Shown: positions 37,788 to 48,885 of the stretch, in pieces | Layout: each line of letters begins with the position of its first letter | How positions within the stretch are numbered: the first letter of the stretch is position 1 | DNA from: Thalassotalea loyana | Lineage (GTDB): Bacteria > Pseudomonadota > Gammaproteobacteria > Enterobacterales > Alteromonadaceae | DNA length: 64,000 bases | Assembly: GCF_030161435.1 (NCBI RefSeq) | Contig: NZ_BSSV01000001.1 | Span: 434,001 to 498,000, forward strand | Direction: 5' to 3' | Position numbers and translations under genes: made by a program | Notes under the pieces: generated by a model | Told to the model about the DNA's origin: nothing | Databases searched by the model: none | Seen by the model: the letters and a program-made list of their open reading frames with translations, nothing else

Positions 37788-38327
37788 TCAATCGTTTAGT
37801 GACCAGGTTTTCATTCGGGTATACCTAGGACCAGAAGGCGTTGATTCTGAAAGATACAGACTAAAACTCAGTGCATTGAGTTCAAGATAAACAGTGTTTT
37901 CTTGGTATTTTGGTAATAAGTCGCGCTTGGCTTTTCTGAAAATGCTGACATGGGGAGTAAATTCTGGATGTTGTTCTTCAAATCCAAGTAGCTCAGCAAT
38001 GTTGCGCATTTTACTGGCGAGTAAATTAAGTGCTTCAGGTGTTGAATCAAGCCCTAGATAGGCAACTTTAGGTTTCTCAAACAACCCCAAGTGATTTATC
38101 TTGTAGTTAAAGGAAGTCGGTTTACTTTCGACGATAAATCTATCTATATGTTGGCATAATGATGTTTGAGTATTTTCATCGATCATACCAAAGAAAAATA
38201 ACGTTAAGTGATAATTCTCGGGAACGATGACCTTGAGGCCAGTGCTATAGTCTAGTTGATCGACCATTTGAGCAATCGTTTGCTTTTGCTCAGTCGTAAG
38301 GTCAAGCGCTAAAAACATTCGAGGCAT
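37788..38327 (-). CDS. thpR: RNA 2',3'-cyclic phosphodiesterase ThpR
   Basis: ThpR (LigT, once called 2'-5' RNA ligase) opens 2',3'-cyclic phosphates. The 179-residue product has the paired HxT/S motifs of the 2H family: NYHLTLFF and TPHVSIFR. It is divergent from hrpB, the same neighbour as in E. coli. Confidence 0.95.
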   Translation of the reverse strand: MPRMFLALDLTTEQKQTIAQMVDQLDYSTGLKVIVPENYHLTLFFFGMIDENTQTSLCQHIDRFIVESKPTSFNYKINHLGLFEKPKVAYLGLDSTPEALNLLASKMRNIAELLGFEEQHPEFTPHVSIFRKAKRDLLPKYQENTVYLELNALSFSLYLSESTPSGPRYTRMKTWSLND

Positions 38328-38364
38328 ATAAAGTTTTCGATGTGTTTGTAAGTTTTGATAGACT

Positions 38365-40893
38365 ATGCCAGCACCTAAAATGAGGCAAGCTGTGTTTCCA
38401 ATTGAATCTATAAAATCTCAAGTACTTTCGAGCATTAAACATCATTCGTTAACGCTTCTCGTAGCACCACCTGGTGCAGGTAAATCGACGGTTTTACCCC
38501 TTTGGCTTTTGGACGAAGGCATGCCAGGTAAAGTTTTGCTTTTGCAACCGCGCAGAGTTGCGGCCAAAAACATCGCACTCTATTTGTCAAAACAGTTGGG
38601 TGAACCTGTAGGAAAGCGTGTTGGGTATCGTTTGAGAAATGATACGAAAGTATCGAAAGACACCAAGCTTGAAGTCATTACCGAAGGGGTTCTTATACGA
38701 ATGATGCAGTCGGACCCTGAGCTGTCTGATGTTAGCTGTATTCTGTTCGACGAATTTCATGAGCGCTCTGCTCAAGCTGATTTTGCATTTGCGTTAGTTC
38801 GCGATATTCAATCAGGATTGCGTGATGACCTCAATGTGATGTTGATGTCGGCAACGTTAGCCAGTGATGCAATTACTCAGCGTTTACCTGATGCAAATTT
38901 GCTAGTCAGTGAAGGAAAAATGTTTGAGGTTGAAATTGATTATCAGCCCAATGCTCGTCAGCTTCATTGGCGTGAACACGTTGTCAGTTGTACGTTACGC
39001 GCGATTGAACACCATCAAGGAACTACCCTTGTCTTTTTACCTGGCCGGGCTGACATTGAGCAAGTCGCTCAACAAATAATGGACAAACAAGCGGATCATC
39101 ATGTCAGTTTGTTGTTTGGTGATATGCCGCTGGCTGAACAACAAAAAGCGTTAGTTGCCGCGCCAAAAAATACAGCAAAAGTTGTGCTTGCGACTAATAT
39201 TGCGGAAACCAGTTTGACGATAGACGGTGTTAATTTGGTGATTGACTCCGGTTTTGAGAAACAAGCTGTATTTGAGCAAAATACACAAACAAATCGCTTA
39301 CAACTGTCCAAAATCAGCCAAGCTTCCGCCATTCAGCGAGCAGGCCGTGCGGGGCGACTAATGCCGGGGAAGTGCATTAGACTTTACAGTCAAAGTGATT
39401 TTGAACGAATGGCCAAGCATGCTCCTTTAGCCATTTCACAAACAGATCTCATCCCGCTGGTACTTGAAGCAACTAGGTGGGGCGTCTCCTCACTAGAGCA
39501 ACTCCCATTGTTAACTCAGCCTAAAGCGTTTATTGAAAAGCAAGCATGGCAGTCGCTGGTTCAACTAACGCTGTGCGATAAACAACATAAGCTTACTAAA
39601 CATGGTGAGCAATGTGCGATGCTGCCCTGTCATCCAAGATTTGCCCACATGATAGAGAAAGCCAATGAGGCGGAATCAAATGGTCAGGATGGTTTAACAC
39701 TATTAGCTTGTATTGTGGCATCAATGCTTGAACAAAAAGATATTTTTGATCAAAGACAATCTATCTGTAACGTAAGTCTTGCACACCGTATTGATCATTT
39801 GGTGCATCAAGGTGAGCAACGCTATTCATTTATTTTTAAGCAGATCAGCCAACTTTTCTCACCCTATAAAAAACAGTGTAGTGGTAACTTTTCACATTTA
39901 CCTATGTCCTTGCTAGGTGTTTTGGTTAGCTGGGCTTATCCGGAACGTATAGCAAAAGCACGCAATAAAAGCGGGAGTTTTGTCTCCATTTATAATAAGG
40001 GGTATGAGCTGGCGGAAGAGGATGTGCTTTGTGATGAATCCTTCATCGTGGTTGCACAACTAAGTCAATATGAGCAAAAACTTACTGTACGTATTGCTTG
40101 CCCTATTTCGGTTGAGCAAATTAAGCAATGGCAGTTAGCTCCAATAACGCAAAAGCTTGTGTGTTTATTCGAAAAAGACAAAGATAAAATTACTGCCAAT
40201 GACTGTGAACTATTTGGCGAGCTGGTGGTTAACCGATCATCAAAAACACAAGCATTGAGTGAAGAAAGTGTTGCAGATCTATGGCGAACGCAACTCGAAG
40301 AAAATGGTTTAAATTGGTTAGATTGGTCAGTTGATGCGACTCAGCTTCGCCTTCGTTGGCAGTGGTTATCAAAATATCAGCCGCACCTGTCATTACCCGT
40401 GCTCGATGATGCAATGTTATTAGCAGAACTTGATACGTGGTTATTACCCAGTGCCGCGTCTTGTTACAGCAAAAAAGCATTAAACAAACTCAAGCTTGAA
40501 GAGTTGTTACTCCATTTACTCGATTATCAGCAGCAACAAACGCTTCATCAATGTGCACCAACCCACTATGTTGGCCCAACAGGTCGACGTTGTCGAATTA
40601 CCTATGATATGGAAAATCCTCCTAAGGTTTCTCTGCCCATGCAAGAAATTTATGGTTTGGCACAATCACCACAAATTGGTGATGTCACCATCGGTAAAGG
40701 TGTTGATCTCGTCTTGGAGTTAATGTCGCCTGCGAATCGCCCGATTCAAATTACAAGTGATTTAGCGCAGTTTTGGGCGGGTAGTTATAAAGCCGTGCAA
40801 AAAGACATGAAAGCTCAGTATCCAAAGCATTATTGGCCTGATGATCCTGCAAATGCGCAACCAACAAATAAAACTAAGCGATTTATGTCGTAG
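38365..40893 (+). CDS. hrpB: ATP-dependent helicase HrpB
   Basis: HrpB is a DEAH-box helicase; it is predicted to act on RNA, though its biology is poorly known. The 842-residue product has Walker A APPGAGKST, FDEFHER (DEFH box), motif III SATLAS, motif VI QRAGRAGR and the long HrpB-specific C-terminal domain. ThpR, HrpB and MrcB are in the same order as in E. coli. Confidence 0.96.
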   Translation: MPAPKMRQAVFPIESIKSQVLSSIKHHSLTLLVAPPGAGKSTVLPLWLLDEGMPGKVLLLQPRRVAAKNIALYLSKQLGEPVGKRVGYRLRNDTKVSKDTKLEVITEGVLIRMMQSDPELSDVSCILFDEFHERSAQADFAFALVRDIQSGLRDDLNVMLMSATLASDAITQRLPDANLLVSEGKMFEVEIDYQPNARQLHWREHVVSCTLRAIEHHQGTTLVFLPGRADIEQVAQQIMDKQADHHVSLLFGDMPLAEQQKALVAAPKNTAKVVLATNIAETSLTIDGVNLVIDSGFEKQAVFEQNTQTNRLQLSKISQASAIQRAGRAGRLMPGKCIRLYSQSDFERMAKHAPLAISQTDLIPLVLEATRWGVSSLEQLPLLTQPKAFIEKQAWQSLVQLTLCDKQHKLTKHGEQCAMLPCHPRFAHMIEKANEAESNGQDGLTLLACIVASMLEQKDIFDQRQSICNVSLAHRIDHLVHQGEQRYSFIFKQISQLFSPYKKQCSGNFSHLPMSLLGVLVSWAYPERIAKARNKSGSFVSIYNKGYELAEEDVLCDESFIVVAQLSQYEQKLTVRIACPISVEQIKQWQLAPITQKLVCLFEKDKDKITANDCELFGELVVNRSSKTQALSEESVADLWRTQLEENGLNWLDWSVDATQLRLRWQWLSKYQPHLSLPVLDDAMLLAELDTWLLPSAASCYSKKALNKLKLEELLLHLLDYQQQQTLHQCAPTHYVGPTGRRCRITYDMENPPKVSLPMQEIYGLAQSPQIGDVTIGKGVDLVLELMSPANRPIQITSDLAQFWAGSYKAVQKDMKAQYPKHYWPDDPANAQPTNKTKRFMS

Positions 40894-40946
40894 AGTTCAA
40901 CTTGGCTATCGAGTAACATAACCAAAAACATAAATTTTGATTATTA

Positions 40947-43331
40947 ATGGCTTCACAAAATTCGAAAAAGAAATCCACCGCACCTGTTCGCGCTAAAAAA
41001 AACAATGAAGTAGAAGTCTCACCAAATAAATGGTGGGGCAAAAAAGGTGTTTATTTCTTATTGAAGCTCTTTGTTATCGCGGTAATTTGTCTCGCATTTT
41101 ATTGTATTTATTTAGATGCAAAAGTTCGCGATAAGTTTGAAGGGCAACGTTGGCAAGTACCGATTCAAGTTTACGGTAAAACGCCTGTTTTTTCGTTGAA
41201 CGATCGGGTATCGGTGACACAAATTACTACATTACTTAAGCTAAGTAATTATCAAAAAGTCACTAAAGTCAGCCAACCTGGTCAGTATGCGAGTTCCAGT
41301 AATCGCGTGATTGTTTATCGTCGTGAAATTGCTTCCCATATTGCCAAAGTGACAACAGAGCCACTCAAAATAACGATAGATATTGTCAAAGGTAAAGTCA
41401 CGGATATTTTCCACGGTAATATACCGGCAGATATTGCTGTTTTAGAACCTTTTCTGATTGACAGAATTGTACCTAAAAGTAATGAAGATCGTGTCATTAC
41501 ACCATTACAGGACATTCCTGAGCAGCTTATCGATACACTACTATTAGTTGAAGATAGAGATTTTTATTTCCATAAAGGGATTTCTCCTCTAGGGATATTA
41601 AGGGCGTTGTATACCAATATTGTTGCCGGAAGGACGGTACAAGGTGGTTCTACACTCACTCAGCAGTTGGTAAAAAATATGTATCTGACTCGAGATAAGA
41701 CTATCTGGAGAAAAGTAAATGAAGCGCTTATGTCACTGATACTTGAGTATCGTTACAGTAAAGACCAACTGCTTGAAGCTTACATGAATGAGGTTTATTT
41801 AGGCCAACACTATGCAAATGGTATTTATGGTTTTGGTTTAGCGTCAGACTTCTATTTTGGTAAATCGATTAACCAGTTAACGGCCAGTCAAATGGCGTTG
41901 ATTGTTGGCCAAGTAAAAGGGCCAAGTTATTACGATCCATGGCGTTATCCTGAACGTGCATTAAATCGTCGTAACCTAGTTCTCAAATTGATGTTTCAAG
42001 CGCACATTATTGAAAACGAAGAATATCAATTTGCGATAAACAGTGACCTGAGTGTGCGAAAATCACGTCGTATCAGCAAGCAAAAATATCCTGATTACCT
42101 TCAGTTAGTTAAACAGGAATTACGTGATGTATTACCTGAAGATGCCTTGCAAATGGGGATTAAAGTTTTTACTGGCTTCGATGTGATAGCTCAGCAACAT
42201 CTCAGTCAAACAATGGACAACGGTCTCAAAAAATTAGAAAAAGAGCGTTCACAAACTGACTTGCAAGCAGCGATGATTGTCACTGATTATCGCAGTGGTG
42301 CTATTGTCGCACTTTCTGGCGGTAAGTCACTTGGCTATGCTGGTTTTAACCGAGCGCTTTCTGCAAAGCGTCAAATAGGCTCGCTAATAAAACCTGTTAT
42401 TTTCGCGGCTGCCTTGGAGCGTTATCAGCAGTATAACTATGGCACCTTGTTAGCAGATAAACCCCTTGTCCTCGTTAGTGATAGTGGACAAGAGTGGCGT
42501 CCGAAAAATTATGATGGCAAGTTTAGAGAGAAGGTTAGTTTGTATGATGCGTTAATCTACTCGCTAAATATTCCATCGGTTAACCTAGGTATGACACTCG
42601 GCTTAGAGAATGTAGCCGATGCTTTATATTCTTTTGGATACCCCGCGAGCGAATTGGAATTAAGGCCGTCAATGTTGTTAGGTGCGATTAATATGACACC
42701 TTATGATATCAACCAAGTCTATGTCACATTTGCAACCAAAGGGGTTTATCGACCAACCTACGCGGTTAAGCATGTTGTTTCCAATCTTGGTGAAACACTC
42801 TACCAGCATCAATCGGATGAGGCGGTCATTCTCTCTTCACAAGCTGGGCAACTCGTTGATTATGGTTTGCAAGGTGTCACTAAAAAGGGTAGTGCACGCT
42901 CACTTACTTGGCGAGTCAAGGGGGCAAACATTGCTGGTAAAACAGGCACGACAAATGATCAACGTGATACATGGTTTGTTGGCTACGATAACCGGTATTT
43001 GGTCACAACTTGGGTGGGTAAAGATGATAACCAGCCTACTAACTTAACGGGTAGTAGTGGTGCACTTGTGTTATTCAGTGACTTTATAAAAAAAGTAGGT
43101 GTGATGAGCCTACCTAGCCAGTATCGAGACGATGTTGATTATGCTTGGTTTGATAATGAAGATGGTTCTATTTTGGGGCAAGAGTGCAAAAATAGTACTA
43201 AGCACTTAGCTTTTAGCGACAGTGCGGATAATGGCTTAACGTGCAGAAAAACCGAGCAAACGGCAAAAGAAGACAAGCCCAAGAAAAAGTCGTGGTTTGA
43301 GCGTTTGTTTGGGAAAAAATATGGCGAGTAA
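40947..43331 (+). CDS. mrcB: Penicillin-binding protein 1b
   Basis: PBP1b polymerises and cross-links peptidoglycan. The 794-residue protein has a cytoplasmic tail rich in Lys, a membrane anchor (about 35-55), a UB2H-like domain, and the glycosyltransferase GT51 (LLVEDRDFYFHKGIS, GGSTLTQQLVKN). The transpeptidase carries SxxK (IGSLIKP), SxN (SLNIPS) and KTG (GKTGTTND). Its C-terminus is basic. It normally depends on the lipoprotein LpoB or an equivalent, which I do not see in the window. Confidence 0.96.
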   Translation: MASQNSKKKSTAPVRAKKNNEVEVSPNKWWGKKGVYFLLKLFVIAVICLAFYCIYLDAKVRDKFEGQRWQVPIQVYGKTPVFSLNDRVSVTQITTLLKLSNYQKVTKVSQPGQYASSSNRVIVYRREIASHIAKVTTEPLKITIDIVKGKVTDIFHGNIPADIAVLEPFLIDRIVPKSNEDRVITPLQDIPEQLIDTLLLVEDRDFYFHKGISPLGILRALYTNIVAGRTVQGGSTLTQQLVKNMYLTRDKTIWRKVNEALMSLILEYRYSKDQLLEAYMNEVYLGQHYANGIYGFGLASDFYFGKSINQLTASQMALIVGQVKGPSYYDPWRYPERALNRRNLVLKLMFQAHIIENEEYQFAINSDLSVRKSRRISKQKYPDYLQLVKQELRDVLPEDALQMGIKVFTGFDVIAQQHLSQTMDNGLKKLEKERSQTDLQAAMIVTDYRSGAIVALSGGKSLGYAGFNRALSAKRQIGSLIKPVIFAAALERYQQYNYGTLLADKPLVLVSDSGQEWRPKNYDGKFREKVSLYDALIYSLNIPSVNLGMTLGLENVADALYSFGYPASELELRPSMLLGAINMTPYDINQVYVTFATKGVYRPTYAVKHVVSNLGETLYQHQSDEAVILSSQAGQLVDYGLQGVTKKGSARSLTWRVKGANIAGKTGTTNDQRDTWFVGYDNRYLVTTWVGKDDNQPTNLTGSSGALVLFSDFIKKVGVMSLPSQYRDDVDYAWFDNEDGSILGQECKNSTKHLAFSDSADNGLTCRKTEQTAKEDKPKKKSWFERLFGKKYGE

Positions 43332-43348
43332 TGCGTCTTTAAAGGCAT

Positions 43349-43382
43349 AAAAAAAGGTCAGCTAATAGAGCTGACCTTTTTT
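43349..43382. terminator. Bidirectional terminator between mrcB and hemL
   Basis: AAAAAAGGTCAGCT pairs with AGCTGACCTTTTTT around AATAG. Confidence 0.92.
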
Positions 43383-43396
43383 ATTTCAGTGTGCAG

Positions 43397-44677
43397 TTAT
43401 AACTTTGCGAAACAGCGGTCTGCTGCAGCAAGAGTAGCATCAATTTCTTCGTCACTATGAGCCGTAGATAAGAAGCTTGCTTCGAATGCTGATGGTGCAA
43501 GGTATACACCTTCATCAAGCATTAGGTGGAAGAAGCGCTTGAATTTCTCAGCGTCACATTCTGTTGCTTGCTGGTAAGTCGTTACTGTTTCTTCGTTGGT
43601 GAAGAAGAAACCAAACATAGCGCCGGCGTAGTTAATGCTCAATGAGATTCCATTTCTTTCAGCTGCTGCTTTAAAGCCCATTGCTAGCTTTTCTGTCGCT
43701 GCAGAAAGTTGTTTATGCTTGTCGCCCGTAGAAAGTTCATTTAATGAGGCTAAACCAGCTGCCATTGCAATTGGGTTACCGGAAAGTGTACCCGCTTGAT
43801 AAACAGGACCAACAGGCGCTATATAATCCATGATTTCAGCTTTACCACCAAAAGCGCCTACAGGCATCCCGCCACCAATAACCTTACCTAAGGTTGTTAA
43901 GTCAGGTTTTACATTGTAAAACGCTTGAGCACCACCAAGGGCTACTCGGAATCCTGTCATGACTTCATCAAAAATTAATACGCTGCCATATTCATCACAA
44001 ACATCGCGTAAACCTTCTAAGAATCCTTCAACAGGAGGGATACAGTTCATGTTCCCAGCCACTGGCTCAACAATAATACAAGCGATTTGATCACCTAAAT
44101 CAGCAAAAATTTGTTTTACTTCTTCTAGGTTGTTAAAGCTCACGGTGAGTGTATGTTGAGCAAATGATTCTGGAATACCTGGTGAGCTTGGTACGCCTAA
44201 CGTTAGTGCACCAGAACCTGCTTTAACGAGCAAAGAGTCAGCATGGCCATGGTAGCAGCCTTCAAACTTTAAGATTTTGTCACGGCCCGTGTAACCGCGA
44301 GCAAGGCGGATTGCAGACATTGTCGCTTCAGTACCGGAACTTACCATACGCAGTTTTTCCATTGAAGGCACAAGTTCTCTGACCTTTTCAGCCATGGTAA
44401 TTTCTAATGCTGTTGGAGCACCAAAACTAAGGCCGTTTTGTGCTGTTTCAATTACAGCATCTTTAATCGCAGGGTGGTTGTGACCCAAAATCATTGGGCC
44501 CCAAGAGCCAACATAGTCGATATACTTTTTGCCATCAGCATCAAAAATATAAGCGCCGTCAGCTTTTTCGATAAAACATGGTTCACCACCTACGCCATTA
44601 AATGCGCGAACAGGTGAGTTCACACCACCAGGAATAATATGTTTTGCAGATTCAAATAATTCTGAAGATTTTTGCAT
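43397..44677 (-). CDS. hemL: Glutamate-1-semialdehyde 2,1-aminomutase
   Basis: HemL makes 5-aminolevulinate, the first dedicated haem precursor of the C5 route. The 426-residue aminotransferase-fold protein has [10 protein letters not shown] at the N-terminus, [16 protein letters not shown] for PLP binding, FDEVMTGFR, and the Schiff-base Lys in [13 protein letters not shown]. It lies 13 bases after pyrB on the minus strand. Confidence 0.98.
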   Translation of the reverse strand: MQKSSELFESAKHIIPGGVNSPVRAFNGVGGEPCFIEKADGAYIFDADGKKYIDYVGSWGPMILGHNHPAIKDAVIETAQNGLSFGAPTALEITMAEKVRELVPSMEKLRMVSSGTEATMSAIRLARGYTGRDKILKFEGCYHGHADSLLVKAGSGALTLGVPSSPGIPESFAQHTLTVSFNNLEEVKQIFADLGDQIACIIVEPVAGNMNCIPPVEGFLEGLRDVCDEYGSVLIFDEVMTGFRVALGGAQAFYNVKPDLTTLGKVIGGGMPVGAFGGKAEIMDYIAPVGPVYQAGTLSGNPIAMAAGLASLNELSTGDKHKQLSAATEKLAMGFKAAAERNGISLSINYAGAMFGFFFTNEETVTTYQQATECDAEKFKRFFHLMLDEGVYLAPSAFEASFLSTAHSDEEIDATLAAADRCFAKL

Positions 44678-44690
44678 AATATGTCGCTTA

Positions 44691-45698
44691 TTACTTATTT
44701 GTGTGCCAAGTGATTGGCTTTTCGTATTGAGTTAGTTTGTCTTCAACGCCCAACGTTAGGGCGAATAATGCCATTCTAACTAAAACACCATTTTGTGCCT
44801 GGCGGAAAATTGCTAAATTTTGTAAATCATTCAAGTCAGTATCTAATTCATTCGCTTCAGGGCGAGAATCACGCGGTAATGGGTGCATAATAACTGTATG
44901 ATCTTGGCAGTACTGCTGGTAAATCTTCTTATTTAGACTGAAGTGGCCGCGGTATTTATCAGCTTCTTCTAAAGAGCTGAATCGCTCCTGTTGAATACGT
45001 GTTTGATAAATGACATCACAACCCAAATTACCTTCTATTTTGTCAGTAACTGTTACTTTGTGGCCTGCATTTTCAAGCGTTGAAATGATGCCATCTGGCA
45101 TCTGCAACGCATCAGGCGCAATCATTGTTACGTGAACATTGTTATACAAGCTCAGTAATTTAGACAATGAATGTACGGTTCTACCGTGTTTAAGATCACC
45201 CATAAGCGCGATATTTAAGTTATCAATGCCGCGCTGGTGGGATGACATTTCTGACTGGATCGTGAATAAATCGAGTAACGCTTGTGTAGGGTGCTCGTTT
45301 GCTCCATCGCCACCATTAATTACAGGGACACTCGAACCTTCGGCAAATTCAGAGACAGAGTGCATTTTGGGATGACGCATCGCAATAACATCTGAATAGC
45401 CACTAATGACTTGAGCCGTGTCATAAAGCGACTCACCTTTTGATAACGAAGAGTTTTCTTCGCCAACCGTTTCTCTAACAAAACCGCCTAGTAGATTAAA
45501 TGCCGTTCCAAAGCTTACTCGAGTGCGAGTACTTGGTTCAAAGAAAAGGTTATTAAGAATTGCACCTTCTAATACGTGACATCTTTTTTGCCTAGCAGCA
45601 TAAGGAATCATTGCATTAGAAACTTGAAGAATTTTTTCGATTGCCTCACGGTCAAACTGCGAGACAGATAAGATATGACTACCTTGAAATTTCATCAT
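44691..45698 (-). CDS. pyrB: Aspartate carbamoyltransferase catalytic subunit
   Basis: PyrB makes carbamoyl-aspartate, the first committed pyrimidine step. The 335-residue product has the carbamoyl-phosphate site [38 protein letters not shown] and HPLPRDSRP. No regulatory subunit gene pyrI is adjacent. At 335 residues it is longer than the E. coli protein (311), with a C-terminal extension. The second ATG (45695) is equally possible as start. Co-transcription with hemL is likely from the 13-base gap. Confidence 0.95.
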   Translation of the reverse strand: MMKFQGSHILSVSQFDREAIEKILQVSNAMIPYAARQKRCHVLEGAILNNLFFEPSTRTRVSFGTAFNLLGGFVRETVGEENSSLSKGESLYDTAQVISGYSDVIAMRHPKMHSVSEFAEGSSVPVINGGDGANEHPTQALLDLFTIQSEMSSHQRGIDNLNIALMGDLKHGRTVHSLSKLLSLYNNVHVTMIAPDALQMPDGIISTLENAGHKVTVTDKIEGNLGCDVIYQTRIQQERFSSLEEADKYRGHFSLNKKIYQQYCQDHTVIMHPLPRDSRPEANELDTDLNDLQNLAIFRQAQNGVLVRMALFALTLGVEDKLTQYEKPITWHTNK

Positions 45699-45878
45699 TG
45701 TATAACGCCGTCAAAAGTCGTTTAAATCGGCTCACGCTAAGCATAGTGCTAGGTGAAAATTGCGGCGAAATATAGCATAAAAAAGCAATCTTGAGAATGG
45801 TCAACAGTGGAAAGCGTTGAATATTGATTTTCGTCTATACTATGGAGTACAGGTCAATGATTTTTTAAAGGAAACATT

Positions 45879-46745
45879 GTGCGCTACATTTTTACCGTCG
45901 TTCTTCTTGTAACGTTTAGCTTTCATGCGCACGCCAATGAAAAAGATTTGATTCGTTATAATATTTCGAAAAACTTCCCAGATCCAAAACAGGCCTACTA
46001 TATTGATTTGCTGCGGCTTGCACTAGATAAATCAAAAGATATTTACGGCGATTACGAGCTATCGCCTGTGGTCTTTGAAATGCCGCAAGGTAGAACATCA
46101 ATTATTGTGCAACTTGATCAAGGAATTGATGTGACTTGGCGTGTTTCGAGCCATGAACTTGAACAACGGCTTCAAGCGATTTATGTGCCTTTATTAAAAG
46201 GTATGATGGGTCATAGAATTTTCATTATCAATAAGGAAGATCAGCATAAGTTTCACACCGATATGTCACTCGAAGATTTGAGAAAGTTATTAGCAGGTCA
46301 AGGCTATGACTGGCCCGACAGTACAATTTTACAGCATAACGGTGTGAATGTGGTCGAAGGCGGTGCCGCCAATTTACTCACGATGCTGGAACGTAAACGA
46401 TTTGACTATTTTCCCCGCGCGCTTCATGAACCTTGGACTGAAATCGATGATAAACCGCAGTTTGTTGTCGAGCAAAATATTTTGATTCGCTACCCTGCGC
46501 CTTTCTATTTTTTTGTCAATAAAAACAATACCAAGTTATATAACCGAATTGCCGATGGATTGGATATTGCAATTAAGGATGGGTCATTTGAAAAAGTTTT
46601 CTCGACCCATCCGATTACGAAAGAGGTGATGAAAGCAGCGGCTATTCACGGTAGAAAAGTGTTTATTTTTACCAATCCTATTTTGTCAGAAAAGTCATTG
46701 TCACTGCTTAGAGAGCCAAAATATTGGATTAGTTTAAGTCGATAA
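45879..46745 (+). CDS. Periplasmic solute-binding-like protein
   Basis: The 288-residue product begins at GTG 45879 behind AAAGGA and has a signal peptide (to HAHA). The mature part has the alternating pattern of family 3 solute-binding proteins (YYIDLLRLALDKS, then IDVTWRVSS, FDYFPRALHEPW and a late DGSFEKVF). There is no transporter gene beside it. In alteromonads such orphan proteins often have no assigned ligand. Fold assignment is by pattern only. Confidence 0.75.
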   Translation: MRYIFTVVLLVTFSFHAHANEKDLIRYNISKNFPDPKQAYYIDLLRLALDKSKDIYGDYELSPVVFEMPQGRTSIIVQLDQGIDVTWRVSSHELEQRLQAIYVPLLKGMMGHRIFIINKEDQHKFHTDMSLEDLRKLLAGQGYDWPDSTILQHNGVNVVEGGAANLLTMLERKRFDYFPRALHEPWTEIDDKPQFVVEQNILIRYPAPFYFFVNKNNTKLYNRIADGLDIAIKDGSFEKVFSTHPITKEVMKAAAIHGRKVFIFTNPILSEKSLSLLREPKYWISLSR

Positions 46746-46850
46746 AATAAACACTAGTGATGCAAAGGAAGCCCTGTTATTATGTTGCGAAGCTGTTAAT
46801 TTAGCTTGTAATGTGATTAAAAAATAATAACAAATGAATTAGGGATAATT

Positions 46851-48077
46851 ATGCGTGTTTTAGCTTTTTTGCTACCGCTTTTTTTGCTTGGCTGTGGCAG
46901 TACCATCAGTAAACGTGATGTTCAATCACTGACTAATCGACCAGATAACTTTACCATTTCAGAAGAAGAGCAAAGCCTAATCGCTCGTTCGAACAAGTTG
47001 CATCATGATTTAGTTCAACAAGGGCTCATCGTGCGCAACAAAAACGCCAATGAATACATTGCTCACATGGCGAGGAAGATTGAGCCAGAATTTGATGCCC
47101 ATATCGACATCTCTTACTACATCTTACGTGACGCTTCTCTCAATGCCTTTGCGTTACCAAATGGTAATATTTACTTTAACGCAGGCTTGATTAATCGCCT
47201 CGCCTCAGAAGATGAGTTAGCGTTGGTTATGGCTCATGAAATAGCTCATGTTGTTGAACGACATGGTTTGATTAAGCTTATTGACCGAAAACAAACAATA
47301 GTGAGTTCTCATGTGATGGACTTGATGTTCATGGGAACAGGGTTAATTTATTTTGCGACACTCAGTGAGTTGTCTTCTTTTAGTCGAAAGACGGAAGAGG
47401 AAGCCGATGAGCTGGCGATTGAATATCTTGTAAATACCGACTATGACTTATCAAAAAGCGTCGATGCATTTGAAAAACTTGTCTTAGAAAAACATGGAAA
47501 AGACTTACGTTCTTTATGGAGTTCTCACCCCGATATTAGTGCTCGACTCAAAGCAGGAAAAGAGAAAATCGCTGAGATAAATTGGCAATCAAATGCTAAA
47601 ACAGATCACCCTGATTATGAAGCGTTTCGCTCATCGTTGACCGAGTTAGTGATTAAATCAAGGTTACGTAATAAGCAATTCGAATTGGCTGAGGACTTGG
47701 TTAACCGGGAGTTAGCTTCGCAACCAAACAATGCGCTGCTTTATTATTATTTAGGTGAGGCCAATCGCTTAAAAGCATCAGAAACTAGAGCCTATGCAAA
47801 AGAGTTTGCTTGGTTATATGACGATGATTTTGACGATAAGTTAGTCGCTAAATTAGATGAAAGTGACGAAGAATACATTGCTAAATCTAAATCATATTTT
47901 GAAAAAGCAGCAGAACTTAATCGCGCATTTAGTCTGCCTTATAAGGGGTTGGGACTATTAGCAGTTGATCAACAAAATAATCAAGCAGCGAAAAGTTATT
48001 TTCAACAATATCTCTCATATAGTGACGTTAAAGATCGTCGCTATATCAACTCATTACTTAATAATTTAGAAGGATAA
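46851..48077 (+). CDS. M48 family metalloprotease, lipoprotein with TPR tail
   Basis: The 408-residue protein has a lipobox (LFLLGC, Cys15). The M48 domain carries the zinc motif HEIAH (His129, Glu130, His133) and the third-ligand region RKTEEEADELAIEYL. The C-terminal 150 residues look like TPR helices (LLYYYLGEANRLKAS, YKGLGLLAVDQQN). It resembles BepA/LoiP-type periplasmic proteases that handle outer-membrane proteins. It is followed after five bases by another lipoprotein gene, so the two form an operon. Confidence 0.9.
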   Translation: MRVLAFLLPLFLLGCGSTISKRDVQSLTNRPDNFTISEEEQSLIARSNKLHHDLVQQGLIVRNKNANEYIAHMARKIEPEFDAHIDISYYILRDASLNAFALPNGNIYFNAGLINRLASEDELALVMAHEIAHVVERHGLIKLIDRKQTIVSSHVMDLMFMGTGLIYFATLSELSSFSRKTEEEADELAIEYLVNTDYDLSKSVDAFEKLVLEKHGKDLRSLWSSHPDISARLKAGKEKIAEINWQSNAKTDHPDYEAFRSSLTELVIKSRLRNKQFELAEDLVNRELASQPNNALLYYYLGEANRLKASETRAYAKEFAWLYDDDFDDKLVAKLDESDEEYIAKSKSYFEKAAELNRAFSLPYKGLGLLAVDQQNNQAAKSYFQQYLSYSDVKDRRYINSLLNNLEG

Positions 48078-48082
48078 AAAGT

Positions 48083-48877
48083 ATGCGTTTAACGCTAAAA
48101 AAAATGTTGGTTGTGTTTACTATGCTTGTCGTTACAGGCTGTGCACAAACAACTGTGCGCCATCATCAGGACTTTGAATCGGTTGCGCGTAATGTTCAAT
48201 CTGTTGTGTTATTGCCAGCACAAGTAGAAATTGAACAGATTAATTTCGATGGCGATAATACGCCACTTGATGAGAAATCGACATTAATCCGCACACAAAT
48301 TGAAGAAATTGCTCGTGTAAAGCTTAAGAATGAATCGTTAGACGTTATTGAATTTGATTTTGCAAAGGCGATTGAAGAAGATGAAGAATTTGCTTACGCA
48401 ATTACACAAGCAAAAGAGGCATGGGAAGCAGCTAAAGCTGAGCTTTACGAGAAAGGTTTAGTTTCAGAAAAAGAAAAAGCGAACTTCCAAGCGAGCTTAG
48501 GTAGTGCGTTGAATATTATTGCTGACAAAACAGGTGCAGACTCTGCTTTGTTAATTCAATACTCGGGCTATGAAAAATCGAGTGGCATGATTGCAAAAGA
48601 TGTTGCTTCAAGTGTTTTAGTAGGTGTGTTGACTTTAGGGGCGGTTGTACCTATTCAAGCGACTGAAGGTGCTTTTATTGACGTAGCGTTAGTAGATGCA
48701 AACAGCGGCAAGGTGATTTGGGCCAACCGAAAAGGTGGCGCTACTGCTGATGCAACACCTGCTCAAATCGTGTTTGGTGAATTGCCTGACTTAACGTGGA
48801 AAAGTGAGTTAACAAATCAGCCAATTTCAGAAGCTGAAGTTGAAGAGACAGCACCAAGCGCTCCTTCAACCAAGTAA
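48083..48877 (+). CDS. Hypothetical lipoprotein
   Basis: The 264-residue protein has a lipobox (MLVVTGC, Cys20). The mature part begins with strands containing VQSVVLLPAQVEI and later ADSALLIQYSGYEK, a pattern seen in lipoproteins that resemble DUF799/GNA1162. A hydrophobic Gly-rich segment (VLVGVLTLGAVVP) lies near residue 180, and the tail is Glu/Ala/Pro-rich. It is co-transcribed with the M48 protease lipoprotein and may be its partner. Function is unknown. Confidence 0.75.
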   Translation: MRLTLKKMLVVFTMLVVTGCAQTTVRHHQDFESVARNVQSVVLLPAQVEIEQINFDGDNTPLDEKSTLIRTQIEEIARVKLKNESLDVIEFDFAKAIEEDEEFAYAITQAKEAWEAAKAELYEKGLVSEKEKANFQASLGSALNIIADKTGADSALLIQYSGYEKSSGMIAKDVASSVLVGVLTLGAVVPIQATEGAFIDVALVDANSGKVIWANRKGGATADATPAQIVFGELPDLTWKSELTNQPISEAEVEETAPSAPSTK

Positions 48878-48885
48878 ATAAGAAT

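Noticed and set aside
45699-45878. Pyrimidine attenuator upstream of pyrB
   Set aside because: I see no U-rich pause and terminator pair like that of E. coli pyrBI between the divergent genes.
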